Shown: piece by piece, positions 32,659-40,378 of the stretch | Layout: each line of letters begins with the position of its first letter | How positions within the stretch are numbered: position 1 is the stretch's first letter | Origin: Myxococcales bacterium | GTDB taxonomy: Bacteria; Myxococcota_A; Polyangia; Polyangiales; Polyangiaceae | Length of the DNA: 41,092 nucleotides | Reading direction: 5' to 3' | Assembly (NCBI GenBank): GCA_020430845.1 | Contig: JAGQJA010000233.1 | Location: 1 to 41,092 of the forward strand | Notes under the pieces: generated by a model | Told to the model about the DNA's origin: nothing | Database searches by the model: none | What the model saw: the letters and a program-made list of their open reading frames with translations, nothing else | Translations under genes and position numbers: made by a program

Positions 32659-34284
32659 TCAGCGCCCCCAATAGGTCTCGACGAGCATCTCGGGCCGCGG
32701 GTCGACGATGGACCCGGTGCGGTCGTTCATCCACGTCACGATCGCGTTCGTGCCCGCCGCGGCGAGGCTGGGCCACACCTGGCCGATGATGCGCGTCTGC
32801 GGCACCTCGATGTACGGCTGCGCGAGCTTGTCGGCGCCGTCGAGGCGGTTGAGCGCCAGACGGTTGGTCCCGCCCGAGCACTGGCTTCGCTGATCTTCCC
32901 ACGCGATCGCCAGGCCCGACGGCAAGGCCCCGACGGCCGGCTGGAAACGCGGGGCGGGCTCGTCGACGATCGTGCGGACCCCGACGAGATCGCCCGAGGC
33001 CGTGAGGCGCGCGACGCGGAGCAGCTTGCGGTCCATCGACATGCCCTGCGTCCCGCACGCCTCGGGGTCGAGGTGCGTGGTCGACGCCCCGACGAACGCG
33101 ACGGCGAACGTCCCGTCGGGCAGCGCGGTGACGCTCGCGTCCTCTTGCAGGTCCCAGTTGGAGCGCGCGACGGCGAACGCCGTCTTCTTGGCGCCGGTGG
33201 CGAGGTCGATGACGGCGACGTGCACCTTGGGCGTGTCGAGATCGGTGAGGTTTACATGCACATCGCGCACGTACGACGCGACGCACACGGCGTCGTTGCA
33301 CGCCAGGCCGAAGAGGCCCAAGTGGGCGATCTTGCCGGCGCCGCCCGTGGTGTCGTCCTCACGCGCGAGCACGATCGGCGCGCTCTTGGTGCCCGACTTG
33401 GGATCGACGAACGCGGCGCGGAGCTCGGTGACGCCGTCGGGGGGCGTCACGTGCTGCCAGATCGCCGCGTAGCCGCGCTTGGACCACGCGACGGCCGCGC
33501 CTTGGTACGCGATGTCGGCGTCGGTGAGCTCGACGCTCGGCGAGACGGGCGTGCCGTCGGGCCGCACGACGGCGAGGTGGGCCGACCAGCCCGTGCGCTT
33601 GTTCGTCTGGTAGAGGAGCCCCAGGTGCCCCTCACCCAGCGCCGAGTACGCGCGGATCGCCTCGGTGCCCGACGTGTCGACGCGCACGTCGTCGCGGAGG
33701 CGCCGGCCGGCCCCGTCGAGCTCGCCCACGTACGCGTGCAGCTCGCCGCTCCGACGGTCGACCCACGTGGCGAGCAGACGATCGCCGCGTACGTCGTGGT
33801 GGATGGTGCCCGTGCGTACGGTGCCCTGATCGGCGAAGCGCGTGACGTAGACGCTCTCGCGCGACAAGACGAGCTTGCCCTCGACGCGCTGCGCCGCGCC
33901 CGCGACGCTCGCGCGGATGGTGTGCCCGCCCTCGGGGATCCCGCCGATGGTCGCCGTCGCCACGAAGCGCGCGCCGTCGCGCGACACGGGGAGCTTCTCG
34001 TCGTCGAGGTACACGTCCACCTCGCGCACGCCCTCGCTCGCCTCGACCACCACGGGGATCGTCGGGAACGCTCCTGGGTTGACCATGGCCGCGCCGCGCA
34101 CGAGCTGCGGCAGTCGGAGCACCGCGTCGACGGGCGCGGGCGCGGGCGCGGGACCTGGCGCGGGCGGCGCCGGCTCGGGCGCGGGCACCGAGGCGGGCTC
34201 GGCCGGGGGTGGCGCGTCGCCGCAGGCGAACGCCGAGAGGATCGACACAGACGCGACGCAGGTCGCCCAGAAACCCGTCTTCAT
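32659..34284 (-). CDS. Lipoprotein with Ala-Pro linker and beta-propeller
   Basis: The 541-aa protein has an excellent ribosome-binding site (GGAGG at 34291-34295, 6 nt before ATG 34284) and lipobox SAFAC (Cys21). A stiff Pro/Ala linker (about residues 25-50, repeated PAPEPAP-type units) raises the domain above the membrane. Residues 55-140 contain Ig-like strands (TIPVVVEASEGVREVDVYLD). From 145 on there are repeated propeller strands: GDRLLATWVDRRSGELHAYV, LGLLYQTNKRTGWSAHLAVV, YAAIWQHVTPPDGVTELRAA, GLAIAWEDQRSQCSGG, AIVTWMNDRTGS. The W-x-D-R spacing resembles sialidase-type blades but catalytic residues are not recognisable. Confidence 0.8.
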   Translation of the reverse strand: MKTGFWATCVASVSILSAFACGDAPPPAEPASVPAPEPAPPAPGPAPAPAPVDAVLRLPQLVRGAAMVNPGAFPTIPVVVEASEGVREVDVYLDDEKLPVSRDGARFVATATIGGIPEGGHTIRASVAGAAQRVEGKLVLSRESVYVTRFADQGTVRTGTIHHDVRGDRLLATWVDRRSGELHAYVGELDGAGRRLRDDVRVDTSGTEAIRAYSALGEGHLGLLYQTNKRTGWSAHLAVVRPDGTPVSPSVELTDADIAYQGAAVAWSKRGYAAIWQHVTPPDGVTELRAAFVDPKSGTKSAPIVLAREDDTTGGAGKIAHLGLFGLACNDAVCVASYVRDVHVNLTDLDTPKVHVAVIDLATGAKKTAFAVARSNWDLQEDASVTALPDGTFAVAFVGASTTHLDPEACGTQGMSMDRKLLRVARLTASGDLVGVRTIVDEPAPRFQPAVGALPSGLAIAWEDQRSQCSGGTNRLALNRLDGADKLAQPYIEVPQTRIIGQVWPSLAAAGTNAIVTWMNDRTGSIVDPRPEMLVETYWGR

Positions 34285-34320
34285 GATGTACCTCCGGACA
34301 CCGAGCGGGCGCATTGAAAC

Positions 34321-34336
34321 ACATACGTTCCTATGT
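34321..34336. promoter_or_regulatory. ACATA-N6-TATGT inverted repeat in divergent gap
   Basis: ACATA (34321-34325) and TATGT (34332-34336) flank CGTTCC in the 172-bp region between divergent genes starting at 34284 and 34457. AT-rich and symmetrical, so a possible operator; no regulator is nearby. Confidence 0.3.
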
Positions 34337-34456
34337 CGCCACCTGGGCGTGTGGGCGACTCGCACCACGCGGCACGATGCACGACACGCCGGGAAATCTA
34401 GGGTTGCGCGAGCTGAGCCATAGGCAGACCTTGGAGGGTTCAGAAGGGAGGCTCGG

Positions 34457-35953
34457 ATGAATCGATCGCTTCGTATTGCATCTTCGGTCGCGCTCACGAT
34501 CGCTGGCGTCCTGGCCGGCCGCTCGGCCCTGGCCGCGGAGAACGTCGCCTACGACGTCGAGGCCGCGACCACGGGCAACCAGGCGTACACGGGCGCGCTC
34601 GGGATGGACTTCGACGTCGTCACGCCGATCTACGTGTACGCGCTCGGTGTGTACGACAGCGGTCAGGACGGGCTCGCGGTGCCGCTCGTGGCGCGCATCT
34701 ACGATCGCGACAACCCCAACGCTGCCCTCGTGAAGGTCGACTTCGCGGCGGGCAACACGGGCACGCTCGTGAAGGGCAGCCGGTACTTGCCGCTGCCGTG
34801 TCCGCTGCTCCTGCCCGCGGGCTTCAAGGGGACGATCGAGGCCGACGGCTATGGCGCCCAGGAGCTCAACGGCAACGGGGGCCCGACACGCGCTACCAAC
34901 GACGGCGGCGGGGCCATCACCTTCGTGGGCGGCGGGCGCTTCGGCGCCGACCCGCTGGTCTTCCCCGCGACCGTCGACGGGGGCCCCTTCAACCGCTACG
35001 CGGCGGGCACCTTCACCTTCGCGACGGCGTGCGCGAACGATGCAGACTGCACGAACGCCGATCACCCCAAGTGCGGCGGCGGGGGCATGTGCGGCAAGGC
35101 TGCGGGCGCGTTCTTCCCTGCGTGCGCGGGCGCCACGGCCGCGTGCAACACGGCGACCGCGACGTGCGCGGCGTGCGACGGCGATCTCGGCGCGGCGGCG
35201 GCGACCCGAGCGTGCGCCGGACCGCAGCGACCGGCTTGCACGGCGGGCGCCTGCAACGAGTGCAGCGGGACGAAGGCGTGCACCGCGCCGGCGATGCCGT
35301 CGTGCAACGCCGCGGGCACGTGTGTGGGGTGCTCCGCGGACTTCGGCGGGGTCGCCCCCGACGGCGGCGCGGGGGACGCGTGCCCCACGGCGGGCAGCCC
35401 GTTCTGCAAGGCCGACGGCTCGTGCGGGACGTGCACCACGAACGCCGACTGCGCGGGACGCGCCGGGCGGCCGTTCTGCGCGACGGACGGATCGTGCACG
35501 AAGAACTGCGACGACGACGCAGACTGTGGCGCGGCCACGAGCGGACAGGTCTGCGACGGCACGAGCAAGCTCTGCGTCGCGGGTTGCCGCGGCACCGGGG
35601 GCAACGGGTGCCCCGCCGGTCAGCTCTGCTCGTCGAAGGACGGGACGCAAGGCACGTGCGCCGCGCCCCCGGTCGACGCCGGGTCGAGCGGCAGCTCGGG
35701 CAGCAGCGGCAGCTCGGGCAGCAGCGGCAGCTCGGGCAGCAGCGGCAGCTCGGGCGCGACGACCGACGCGGGCTCGAGCGGCGGCGGCTCGAGCGGCGGT
35801 GGCGACGACGGCGGCTGCGCGGTCACGTCGTCGAAGGACGGCTCGCTCGCGAGCCTGCTCACGGCGGGCGCGCTCGCGGCGCTCGTCATGTCGGCGACGC
35901 GACGGCGGCGGGCTCGTTCTTCGAAGCGCGACGGCGGCGACCGAGGCGAATGA
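34457..35953 (+). CDS. Cys-rich secreted protein with Ser-Gly linker and MYXO-CTERM-like tail
   Basis: The 498-aa protein has GGGAGG 5 nt before ATG 34457 and a Sec signal ending RSALA|AE. Residues 30-195 are a beta-sandwich-like domain (MDFDVVTPIYVYALGVYDSG, VPLVARIYDRDNP) of a type I have seen in other secreted bacterial proteins. Residues 195-405 hold more than 30 Cys in repeats like CTTNADCAG, CDDDADCG, CPAGQLC, clearly disulfide-rich. A (SSG)n linker follows (about 410-445), then GGCAVT, a hydrophobic helix (SLLTAGALAALVMSA) and RRRRAR. Cys-helix-Arg is the architecture of the MYXO-CTERM sorting signal, here with one Cys and an extra hydrophilic tail that overlaps the convergent radical SAM gene. 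Confidence 0.82.
   Translation: MNRSLRIASSVALTIAGVLAGRSALAAENVAYDVEAATTGNQAYTGALGMDFDVVTPIYVYALGVYDSGQDGLAVPLVARIYDRDNPNAALVKVDFAAGNTGTLVKGSRYLPLPCPLLLPAGFKGTIEADGYGAQELNGNGGPTRATNDGGGAITFVGGGRFGADPLVFPATVDGGPFNRYAAGTFTFATACANDADCTNADHPKCGGGGMCGKAAGAFFPACAGATAACNTATATCAACDGDLGAAAATRACAGPQRPACTAGACNECSGTKACTAPAMPSCNAAGTCVGCSADFGGVAPDGGAGDACPTAGSPFCKADGSCGTCTTNADCAGRAGRPFCATDGSCTKNCDDDADCGAATSGQVCDGTSKLCVAGCRGTGGNGCPAGQLCSSKDGTQGTCAAPPVDAGSSGSSGSSGSSGSSGSSGSSGSSGATTDAGSSGGGSSGGGDDGGCAVTSSKDGSLASLLTAGALAALVMSATRRRRARSSKRDGGDRGE
35690..35755 (+). repeat. 18-bp coding repeats for the Ser-Gly linker
   Basis: 3.7 copies of GGCAGCTCGGGCAGCAGC (units at 35690, 35708, 35726 and a partial at 35744) encode the flexible SSG linker. 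The copies are identical, so the number may vary between strains while keeping the frame. Confidence 0.9.
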
Positions 35954-37310
35954 GGTCGTTCGGCTCGGGGTGAACGATCAGATGCGGTGAGCGCGCGGCG
36001 ACGGCAGGCTCGTTGCCGCGCGCTCGTTTGTGCCCGTAGAAGCCGTTCATCGCCGCCGAGAGCATGAACGCGCCGGGGCGCAGCTGCGTGGCCGCGCGCG
36101 CCACGCGCTCCGCGACGAAGCCCGGAGAGAAGGCGCGACGCCACTGCGCCCGGTGCGCGGAGAGCAGCTCGTCGGGCGTCATGCGCGCGGGACGGAAGGC
36201 GACGTTGTAGCCGTTGTAGTGCCCCCAGTCGCGGTCCTCGAGGATACGACCTTGCGCGAGCTGCTCGGCGTAGAGCGGCGTGCCACGGAACGGCGTGAGG
36301 ATGGAGAGGAAGGGCACGTCGACGCCGAGGCGGTGCAAGCGGTCGGCCGTGCGCACGATGCCCTCTGCCGTCTGGTCGTCGAAGCCCGAGATGAAGCCGG
36401 CCATGACGCAGATGCCTCGATCGTGCAGCTTGTCGATCGCCTCCTTGTACTCCGTCGCGCGGTTCTGGCGTTTGTGGCACGAGGCGAGGTCGGCGTCGTC
36501 GAGGCTCTCGATGCCCAAGAAGATGCCCACGCACCCCGAGCGCTCCATGCGACCCAGCAGGTCGTCGTCGCGCGTGATGTCGATCGAGGCCTGCGTGAGC
36601 CACCACCGATCGAGGCCCGTCATCGCGTCGAGGAGCTCCTTTGCCCAGGCGCGCTTGACGAGGAGGTTGTCGTCCCAGAACCACGCGAGCTTGTCCCACG
36701 GCCGCGCGCGGCCTCGACGCACCGGGGCCATCACATCCCGCACGACGGCGTCGACCGGACGAACGCGAAAGCCCGGGTTGAGGTCCGGCACCGTGCAGAA
36801 GCTGCACGTGAAGGGGCAGCCGCGCGTCGCCTGGAGCACCCTCCGCACGACAAAACGATCCTCGAGAAGGTCGAAGCGCGGCGAAGGCAGATCGGCGAGG
36901 TCGACGGGCCCGCCTCGGTAGATCGCGCGGTGCGCGCCACGCGCGATGTCGGCGAGCACCTCGGCCCAGACGAGGTCGGCCTCACCCGTGACGACGACGT
37001 CGGCGTGGGCGAGCGCCTCCTCGGTCCAGTACGTGGCGTGCGGCCCGCCCAAGACGACCTTCACGCCCAGCGCGCGGTACGCGTCGGCCACGGCGTACGC
37101 CCGACGCGCGAACCCGGAGAAGAACGAGATCGCGACGACGTCGACGTCTGGCGCGATCGGCACCGCGCGCGTCTGCTCGTGCACCACCTCGACCTCGTGC
37201 TCGGGCGGGGTGAGCGCCGCCAGGTGGATGCCGGTGATGGGCGGCACGAAGTGAAAGGTGTGGCCGCGGCGGTAGCGCGGCACGTAGCTCACGACGATGC
37301 GGATCTTCAT
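35886..37310 (-). CDS. Cobalamin-binding radical SAM protein
   Basis: The 474-aa protein has an N-terminal B12-binding-type Rossmann domain (VDVVAISFFSGFARRAYAVA and VKVVLGGPHATYW, residues 55-95) followed by a radical SAM domain with the [4Fe-4S] motif CPFTCSFC (Cys165/169/172). After FLGIESLDDADL, ICVMAGFISGFDDQT and ILTPFRGTPLYAEQL comes a C-terminal extension of the DUF4070 type (DWGHYNGYNVAFRPARMTPD). Relatives catalyse methylations or rearrangements in hopanoid, bacteriochlorophyll and natural-product pathways; no partner genes are here, so the substrate is open. I start at ATG 37310, which begins the conserved MKIRIVVSYVP. The 3' end overlaps the MYXO-CTERM-like gene by 68 bp. Confidence 0.88.
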   Translation of the reverse strand: MKIRIVVSYVPRYRRGHTFHFVPPITGIHLAALTPPEHEVEVVHEQTRAVPIAPDVDVVAISFFSGFARRAYAVADAYRALGVKVVLGGPHATYWTEEALAHADVVVTGEADLVWAEVLADIARGAHRAIYRGGPVDLADLPSPRFDLLEDRFVVRRVLQATRGCPFTCSFCTVPDLNPGFRVRPVDAVVRDVMAPVRRGRARPWDKLAWFWDDNLLVKRAWAKELLDAMTGLDRWWLTQASIDITRDDDLLGRMERSGCVGIFLGIESLDDADLASCHKRQNRATEYKEAIDKLHDRGICVMAGFISGFDDQTAEGIVRTADRLHRLGVDVPFLSILTPFRGTPLYAEQLAQGRILEDRDWGHYNGYNVAFRPARMTPDELLSAHRAQWRRAFSPGFVAERVARAATQLRPGAFMLSAAMNGFYGHKRARGNEPAVAARSPHLIVHPEPNDLIRLGRRRRASKNEPAAVASPT

Positions 37311-37400
37311 CGCCGTGAGCATGGGTCGCCCGCGCACGCACCGCAGTCGCGCGCGGGTCGAGCGGTCGCGGCCGACACGCGAGCGGTCGCGGCGACGCCT

Positions 37401-37904
37401 TCAGGGCTCCGTGCAGGTGAACTCGAAGCCGCCCGCTTCGGGCGTGCACCCCTTGTGACACCCGATGCATCGCGGAGTGTCCTTGCCGAGCACGTTGCGC
37501 GACGGATCGACCCGCTCCCACTGCCAGTCGAGCGCCGACGGCGAGCTCCCCGCGGCCAGCCGCTTCATCACGGTGAGCTGCTTGACGGGGCCCGAGCAGG
37601 CGGTGTCGGCGGTGTCGAACTCTTCTTTGAGAAGCACGGCGCCGACGGGCAGCGGGCTCGTGCGCTTTCGGTAGGGCTCGATCGCAGTGGGGTCTGCGAG
37701 GACGCGAATGCGGTTGAGGTCGTGCTCGTTGCTCTGCCGACAGTTGCGCACCTCGGTGTACGACGCGCGGTAGTCGGCGGGGAAGGCGGTGGTCGTCGTC
37801 GCGGGCGCGGGGCTGCCCCCGCCGTCGGACGAGCACGCTGCGACGAGGCCCGCCGCAGCGAGCGCACGCGCGTAGCCGCTCGACATGTACGTTCGAAGGC
37901 TCAC
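37401..37904 (-). CDS. Cytochrome P460-like heme lipoprotein
   Basis: The 167-aa protein uses GTG 37904, which overlaps the upstream stop codon as GTGA; ATG 37886 is an alternative. Lipobox LVAAC (Cys24). Residues 40-150 match the cytochrome P460 family: SYTEVRNCRQSNEHDL, RIRVLADPTAIEPYR, PLPVGAVLLKEEFD, VKQLTVMKRL, LDWQWERVDP, then the heme c motif CIGCH (146-150). P460 family proteins are periplasmic c-type hemes with a Lys crosslink in hydroxylamine and nitric-oxide oxidising members; whether that chemistry applies here cannot be told, and the crosslinking Lys is not identified. Last gene of the propeller operon. Confidence 0.8.
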   Translation of the reverse strand: MSLRTYMSSGYARALAAAGLVAACSSDGGGSPAPATTTTAFPADYRASYTEVRNCRQSNEHDLNRIRVLADPTAIEPYRKRTSPLPVGAVLLKEEFDTADTACSGPVKQLTVMKRLAAGSSPSALDWQWERVDPSRNVLGKDTPRCIGCHKGCTPEAGGFEFTCTEP

Positions 37905-39181
37905 CGCAGCTTCACGCTCCGGATGCGCATGTTGCCCGTGTCGGACACGATCAGCTTGCCCGCCGCCCACTCGAGACCGAACGGGAGCTTGAGCAGCGCC
38001 GAGGTGGCGGGCCCGCCGTCGCCCTCGAAGCCCTTCTGCCCGCACTTGCCGACGACCGTCTTGATGACGCCGCCGGGATCGATGCCGCGCACGCAGTGGT
38101 TGTACACGTCGGTGAAGTAGAGCGTGCCGTCGTCGCCCAGGGCCAGATCGACCGGGTAGTTGAGCGTCGCGTTGACGGCCGGGCCGCCGTCGCCCGCGTA
38201 TCCGGCCACCGGCGCGCCGTTCTGCGGGGGCTGACCCGCGACGCGGTGCACGATCCCGTTCGTGTCGATCTTGCGGATGAGGTGGTTGGCCGTGTCGGCG
38301 AAGTAGAGGTTGCCCTTGGGGTCGAAGATGATGCGGCCGGCGGGCGTCGCCGACTGGCCGAACGGCTGCGACATGCGCATCTCGCTCGCCGGCATCTCGT
38401 CGCCCGCGTAGCCCGGGTTGCACTTGGTGCATGCCGCCGGATCACCGCAGGTGAGCTTGCCCGACGGACCGAAGCGACCTGGTAGACACTGCACCGGAGC
38501 GGCGCACGTGCCTGGTCCCGACGGCGCCGGATCGTCGATCACGCACTTGCCCGCGAGCTTGTGGATGTTGCCCTGCGCGTCGATGTAGCGAATCACCTGG
38601 TTCGCCTGGTCCATGACGACGATCTGGCCCTTGGGGTCGAGCGCGAGGCTCGAGGGCAGGTCGAGCGCGGACGTGAGCGCCGGCCCCTCGTCGCCGAAGT
38701 ACGCGCGGCTCCCGTCGCCGCAGGTGTCGACGATCTGGTGTGTGTCGATGCTCAGCGTGCGGATCTTGCTGTTGTGCCAAGCCGCGATGACGATGTTGCG
38801 CCCGGTGGCGTCGAAGATGATGTTCGTCGGGTGGTTGAAGTCGCCGTTCGCCGGATCGTCGAGGTTGCCGCCGAGCTCGCCGCGCCCCGCCATCCATCGG
38901 AGCTTGCCGTCGGCGCCGAGCACGCGAATCCGGTGGTTGTTCCAGTCGAGCACGTACATCGTGCCGTCGGGCGCGGTCAGCGTGTCTTGCGGGAGCGACA
39001 GCCGCGCCTTGAGGGCGTCGATGGGCTCGGAGTCGGCGTTGGGGTCATAGCCGTTCTCGCCGTTGCCGACGATCGTGCAGATGTTGCCGACGACGTTGGG
39101 ATCACAGGCGCCGTCGCCGTCGCTGCTCGAGCAGGCGACGAGGATGGCCGCGACGGGCAGTGCGAATGCGAGCCGCTTCAT
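37901..39181 (-). CDS. NHL-repeat lipoprotein with Cys-rich insert
   Basis: The 426-aa protein has lipobox LVAC (Cys17) and NHL-type propeller blades: LTAPDGTMYVLDWNNHRIRV, IIFDATGRNIVIAAWHNSKI, LALDPKGQIVVMDQANQVIR, IIFDPKGNLYFADTANHLIR, LALGDDGTLYFTDVYNHCVR and a final IVSDTGNMRIRSVK. Between blades 3 and 4 lies a Cys-rich insert (residues about 215-260: CAAPVQC, CGDPAACTKC) not normal for NHL proteins. ATG 39181 overlaps the preceding stop as ATGA, and its own stop overlaps the P460-like start. NHL propellers usually bind proteins, nucleic acids or glycans; the ligand is unknown. Confidence 0.86.
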   Translation of the reverse strand: MKRLAFALPVAAILVACSSSDGDGACDPNVVGNICTIVGNGENGYDPNADSEPIDALKARLSLPQDTLTAPDGTMYVLDWNNHRIRVLGADGKLRWMAGRGELGGNLDDPANGDFNHPTNIIFDATGRNIVIAAWHNSKIRTLSIDTHQIVDTCGDGSRAYFGDEGPALTSALDLPSSLALDPKGQIVVMDQANQVIRYIDAQGNIHKLAGKCVIDDPAPSGPGTCAAPVQCLPGRFGPSGKLTCGDPAACTKCNPGYAGDEMPASEMRMSQPFGQSATPAGRIIFDPKGNLYFADTANHLIRKIDTNGIVHRVAGQPPQNGAPVAGYAGDGGPAVNATLNYPVDLALGDDGTLYFTDVYNHCVRGIDPGGVIKTVVGKCGQKGFEGDGGPATSALLKLPFGLEWAAGKLIVSDTGNMRIRSVKLR

Positions 39182-40377
39182 TTCGCCACCTTCACGATGC
39201 GCATGTTGAGCGTGTCTGCGACGTACAGGTTGCCCTGCGGGTCGAACGCGAGCCCGAACGGTCTCTTGAGGTGGAACTTGGTCGCGGGCAGCTGCTCCTC
39301 TGCGTCGAGGCCCAGCTCGCCCGTGCCGACCACCGTGCGGATGACGCCGGTGGCCAGGTTGATCGCGCGCACGGCGCCGTTGTCGGTGTCGGCCACGTAG
39401 AGGTCGCCGTCGGGGCCGACCTTGAGCGTGCGAGGCGCGCTCAGCTTGGCGCTCTTGGCCGGGCCTCCGTCGCCGCCGAACCCCTTCTCGCCGGTGCCCG
39501 CGAACGCGTCGATCGTGCCGCTGGCGAGATCGACGACGCGCACGCGGTTGGCCTCGGTGTCGGAGAGGTAGATCTTGCCCTGGTGGTAGGCGATGGCGCC
39601 GCTCGGGTTGGGGTTCGACCCGAAGGCCCACGAGATCTCTGCGGCCTTGGCCGGCCCGCCGTCGCCCGCCGAGCCGAACTTGCCCACGCCCGCGATCGTC
39701 GTGATGACGCCGTTGGTGTCGACCTTGCGCACCCGCCAGTTCTGTTGGTCGGCGATGTAGAGGTTGCCGGCCTCGTCGTACGCCGCGTCGTTCGGCTGCT
39801 TGAAGAGCGCGGCTTTTGCGGGCCCGCCGTCACCGGCGAAGCCTGCGCCGGCACCGCACGTGATCTTCACGAGCCCGCTGCTCGGGTCGACGTTCAAGAT
39901 CTTGTGGTTGTGCCACGCCACGACCGTCATCGAGCGGTCGGGAGCGACGAGGAGCGCCGTCGGGTGATTGAGCTGCCACGTCGCGCCGTCGGTGCCCGCC
40001 GGATTGGGCGGCCCTTGCGGTCCGTCGCCCGGAAAGATCGGATCGGTCCAACCCACGACGCTGCGCACCTTGCCGTCGGGCGTGACCTCACGAATGAGGT
40101 AGTTGTTGAAGTCGCTGAACCACGCGCGGCCGTCGGGCAAGAACACGAGCGCCGACGGCTGGTTGAGCCTCGTCTGGTAGCGCGGGTGACCGTCGCCGTT
40201 GAAGCCCTCGGCGCCCTTCGTGCCCAGCCACGTGCACGCGGTGCCCGGCGCCTGATTGGCGCACGGGTCGGCGTCCGGTCCGTCGTGCGAGGCCGGCGGC
40301 GCGCTCTCCGAAGAGCACCCGAGCCCCACTCCCCCCAAGAGCGCCAGCAGCGCGCCTGCCCTGACGATGTCGCTCAC
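39178..40377 (-). CDS. NHL-repeat lipoprotein
   Basis: The 399-aa protein has GTG start 40377, one base after the upstream stop, and lipobox GLGC (Cys21). Blades: ALVFLPDGRAWFSDFNNYLI, ALLVAPDRSMTVVAWHNHKI, AAYDEAGNLYIADQQNWRVR, YHQGKIYLSDTEANRVRVV, LKVGPDGDLYVADTDNGAVR and LAFDPQGNLYVADTLNMRIV. Repeated GFAGDGGPAKAALF-type sequences connect the blades, as in many teneurin/NHL-like bacterial proteins. It shares the AWHN motif and blade spacing with the next gene (37901-39181), so the two are probably paralogues born by duplication, but without its Cys-rich insert. Confidence 0.86.
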   Translation of the reverse strand: MSDIVRAGALLALLGGVGLGCSSESAPPASHDGPDADPCANQAPGTACTWLGTKGAEGFNGDGHPRYQTRLNQPSALVFLPDGRAWFSDFNNYLIREVTPDGKVRSVVGWTDPIFPGDGPQGPPNPAGTDGATWQLNHPTALLVAPDRSMTVVAWHNHKILNVDPSSGLVKITCGAGAGFAGDGGPAKAALFKQPNDAAYDEAGNLYIADQQNWRVRKVDTNGVITTIAGVGKFGSAGDGGPAKAAEISWAFGSNPNPSGAIAYHQGKIYLSDTEANRVRVVDLASGTIDAFAGTGEKGFGGDGGPAKSAKLSAPRTLKVGPDGDLYVADTDNGAVRAINLATGVIRTVVGTGELGLDAEEQLPATKFHLKRPFGLAFDPQGNLYVADTLNMRIVKVAK

Positions 40378-40378
40378 T

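Noticed and set aside
31347-32789. 480-codon plus-strand frame across the LysR end and the spermidine-synthase-like gene
   Set aside because: Translation is Arg/Ala/Ser-rich without motifs and is antisense or out of frame to two well-supported genes.
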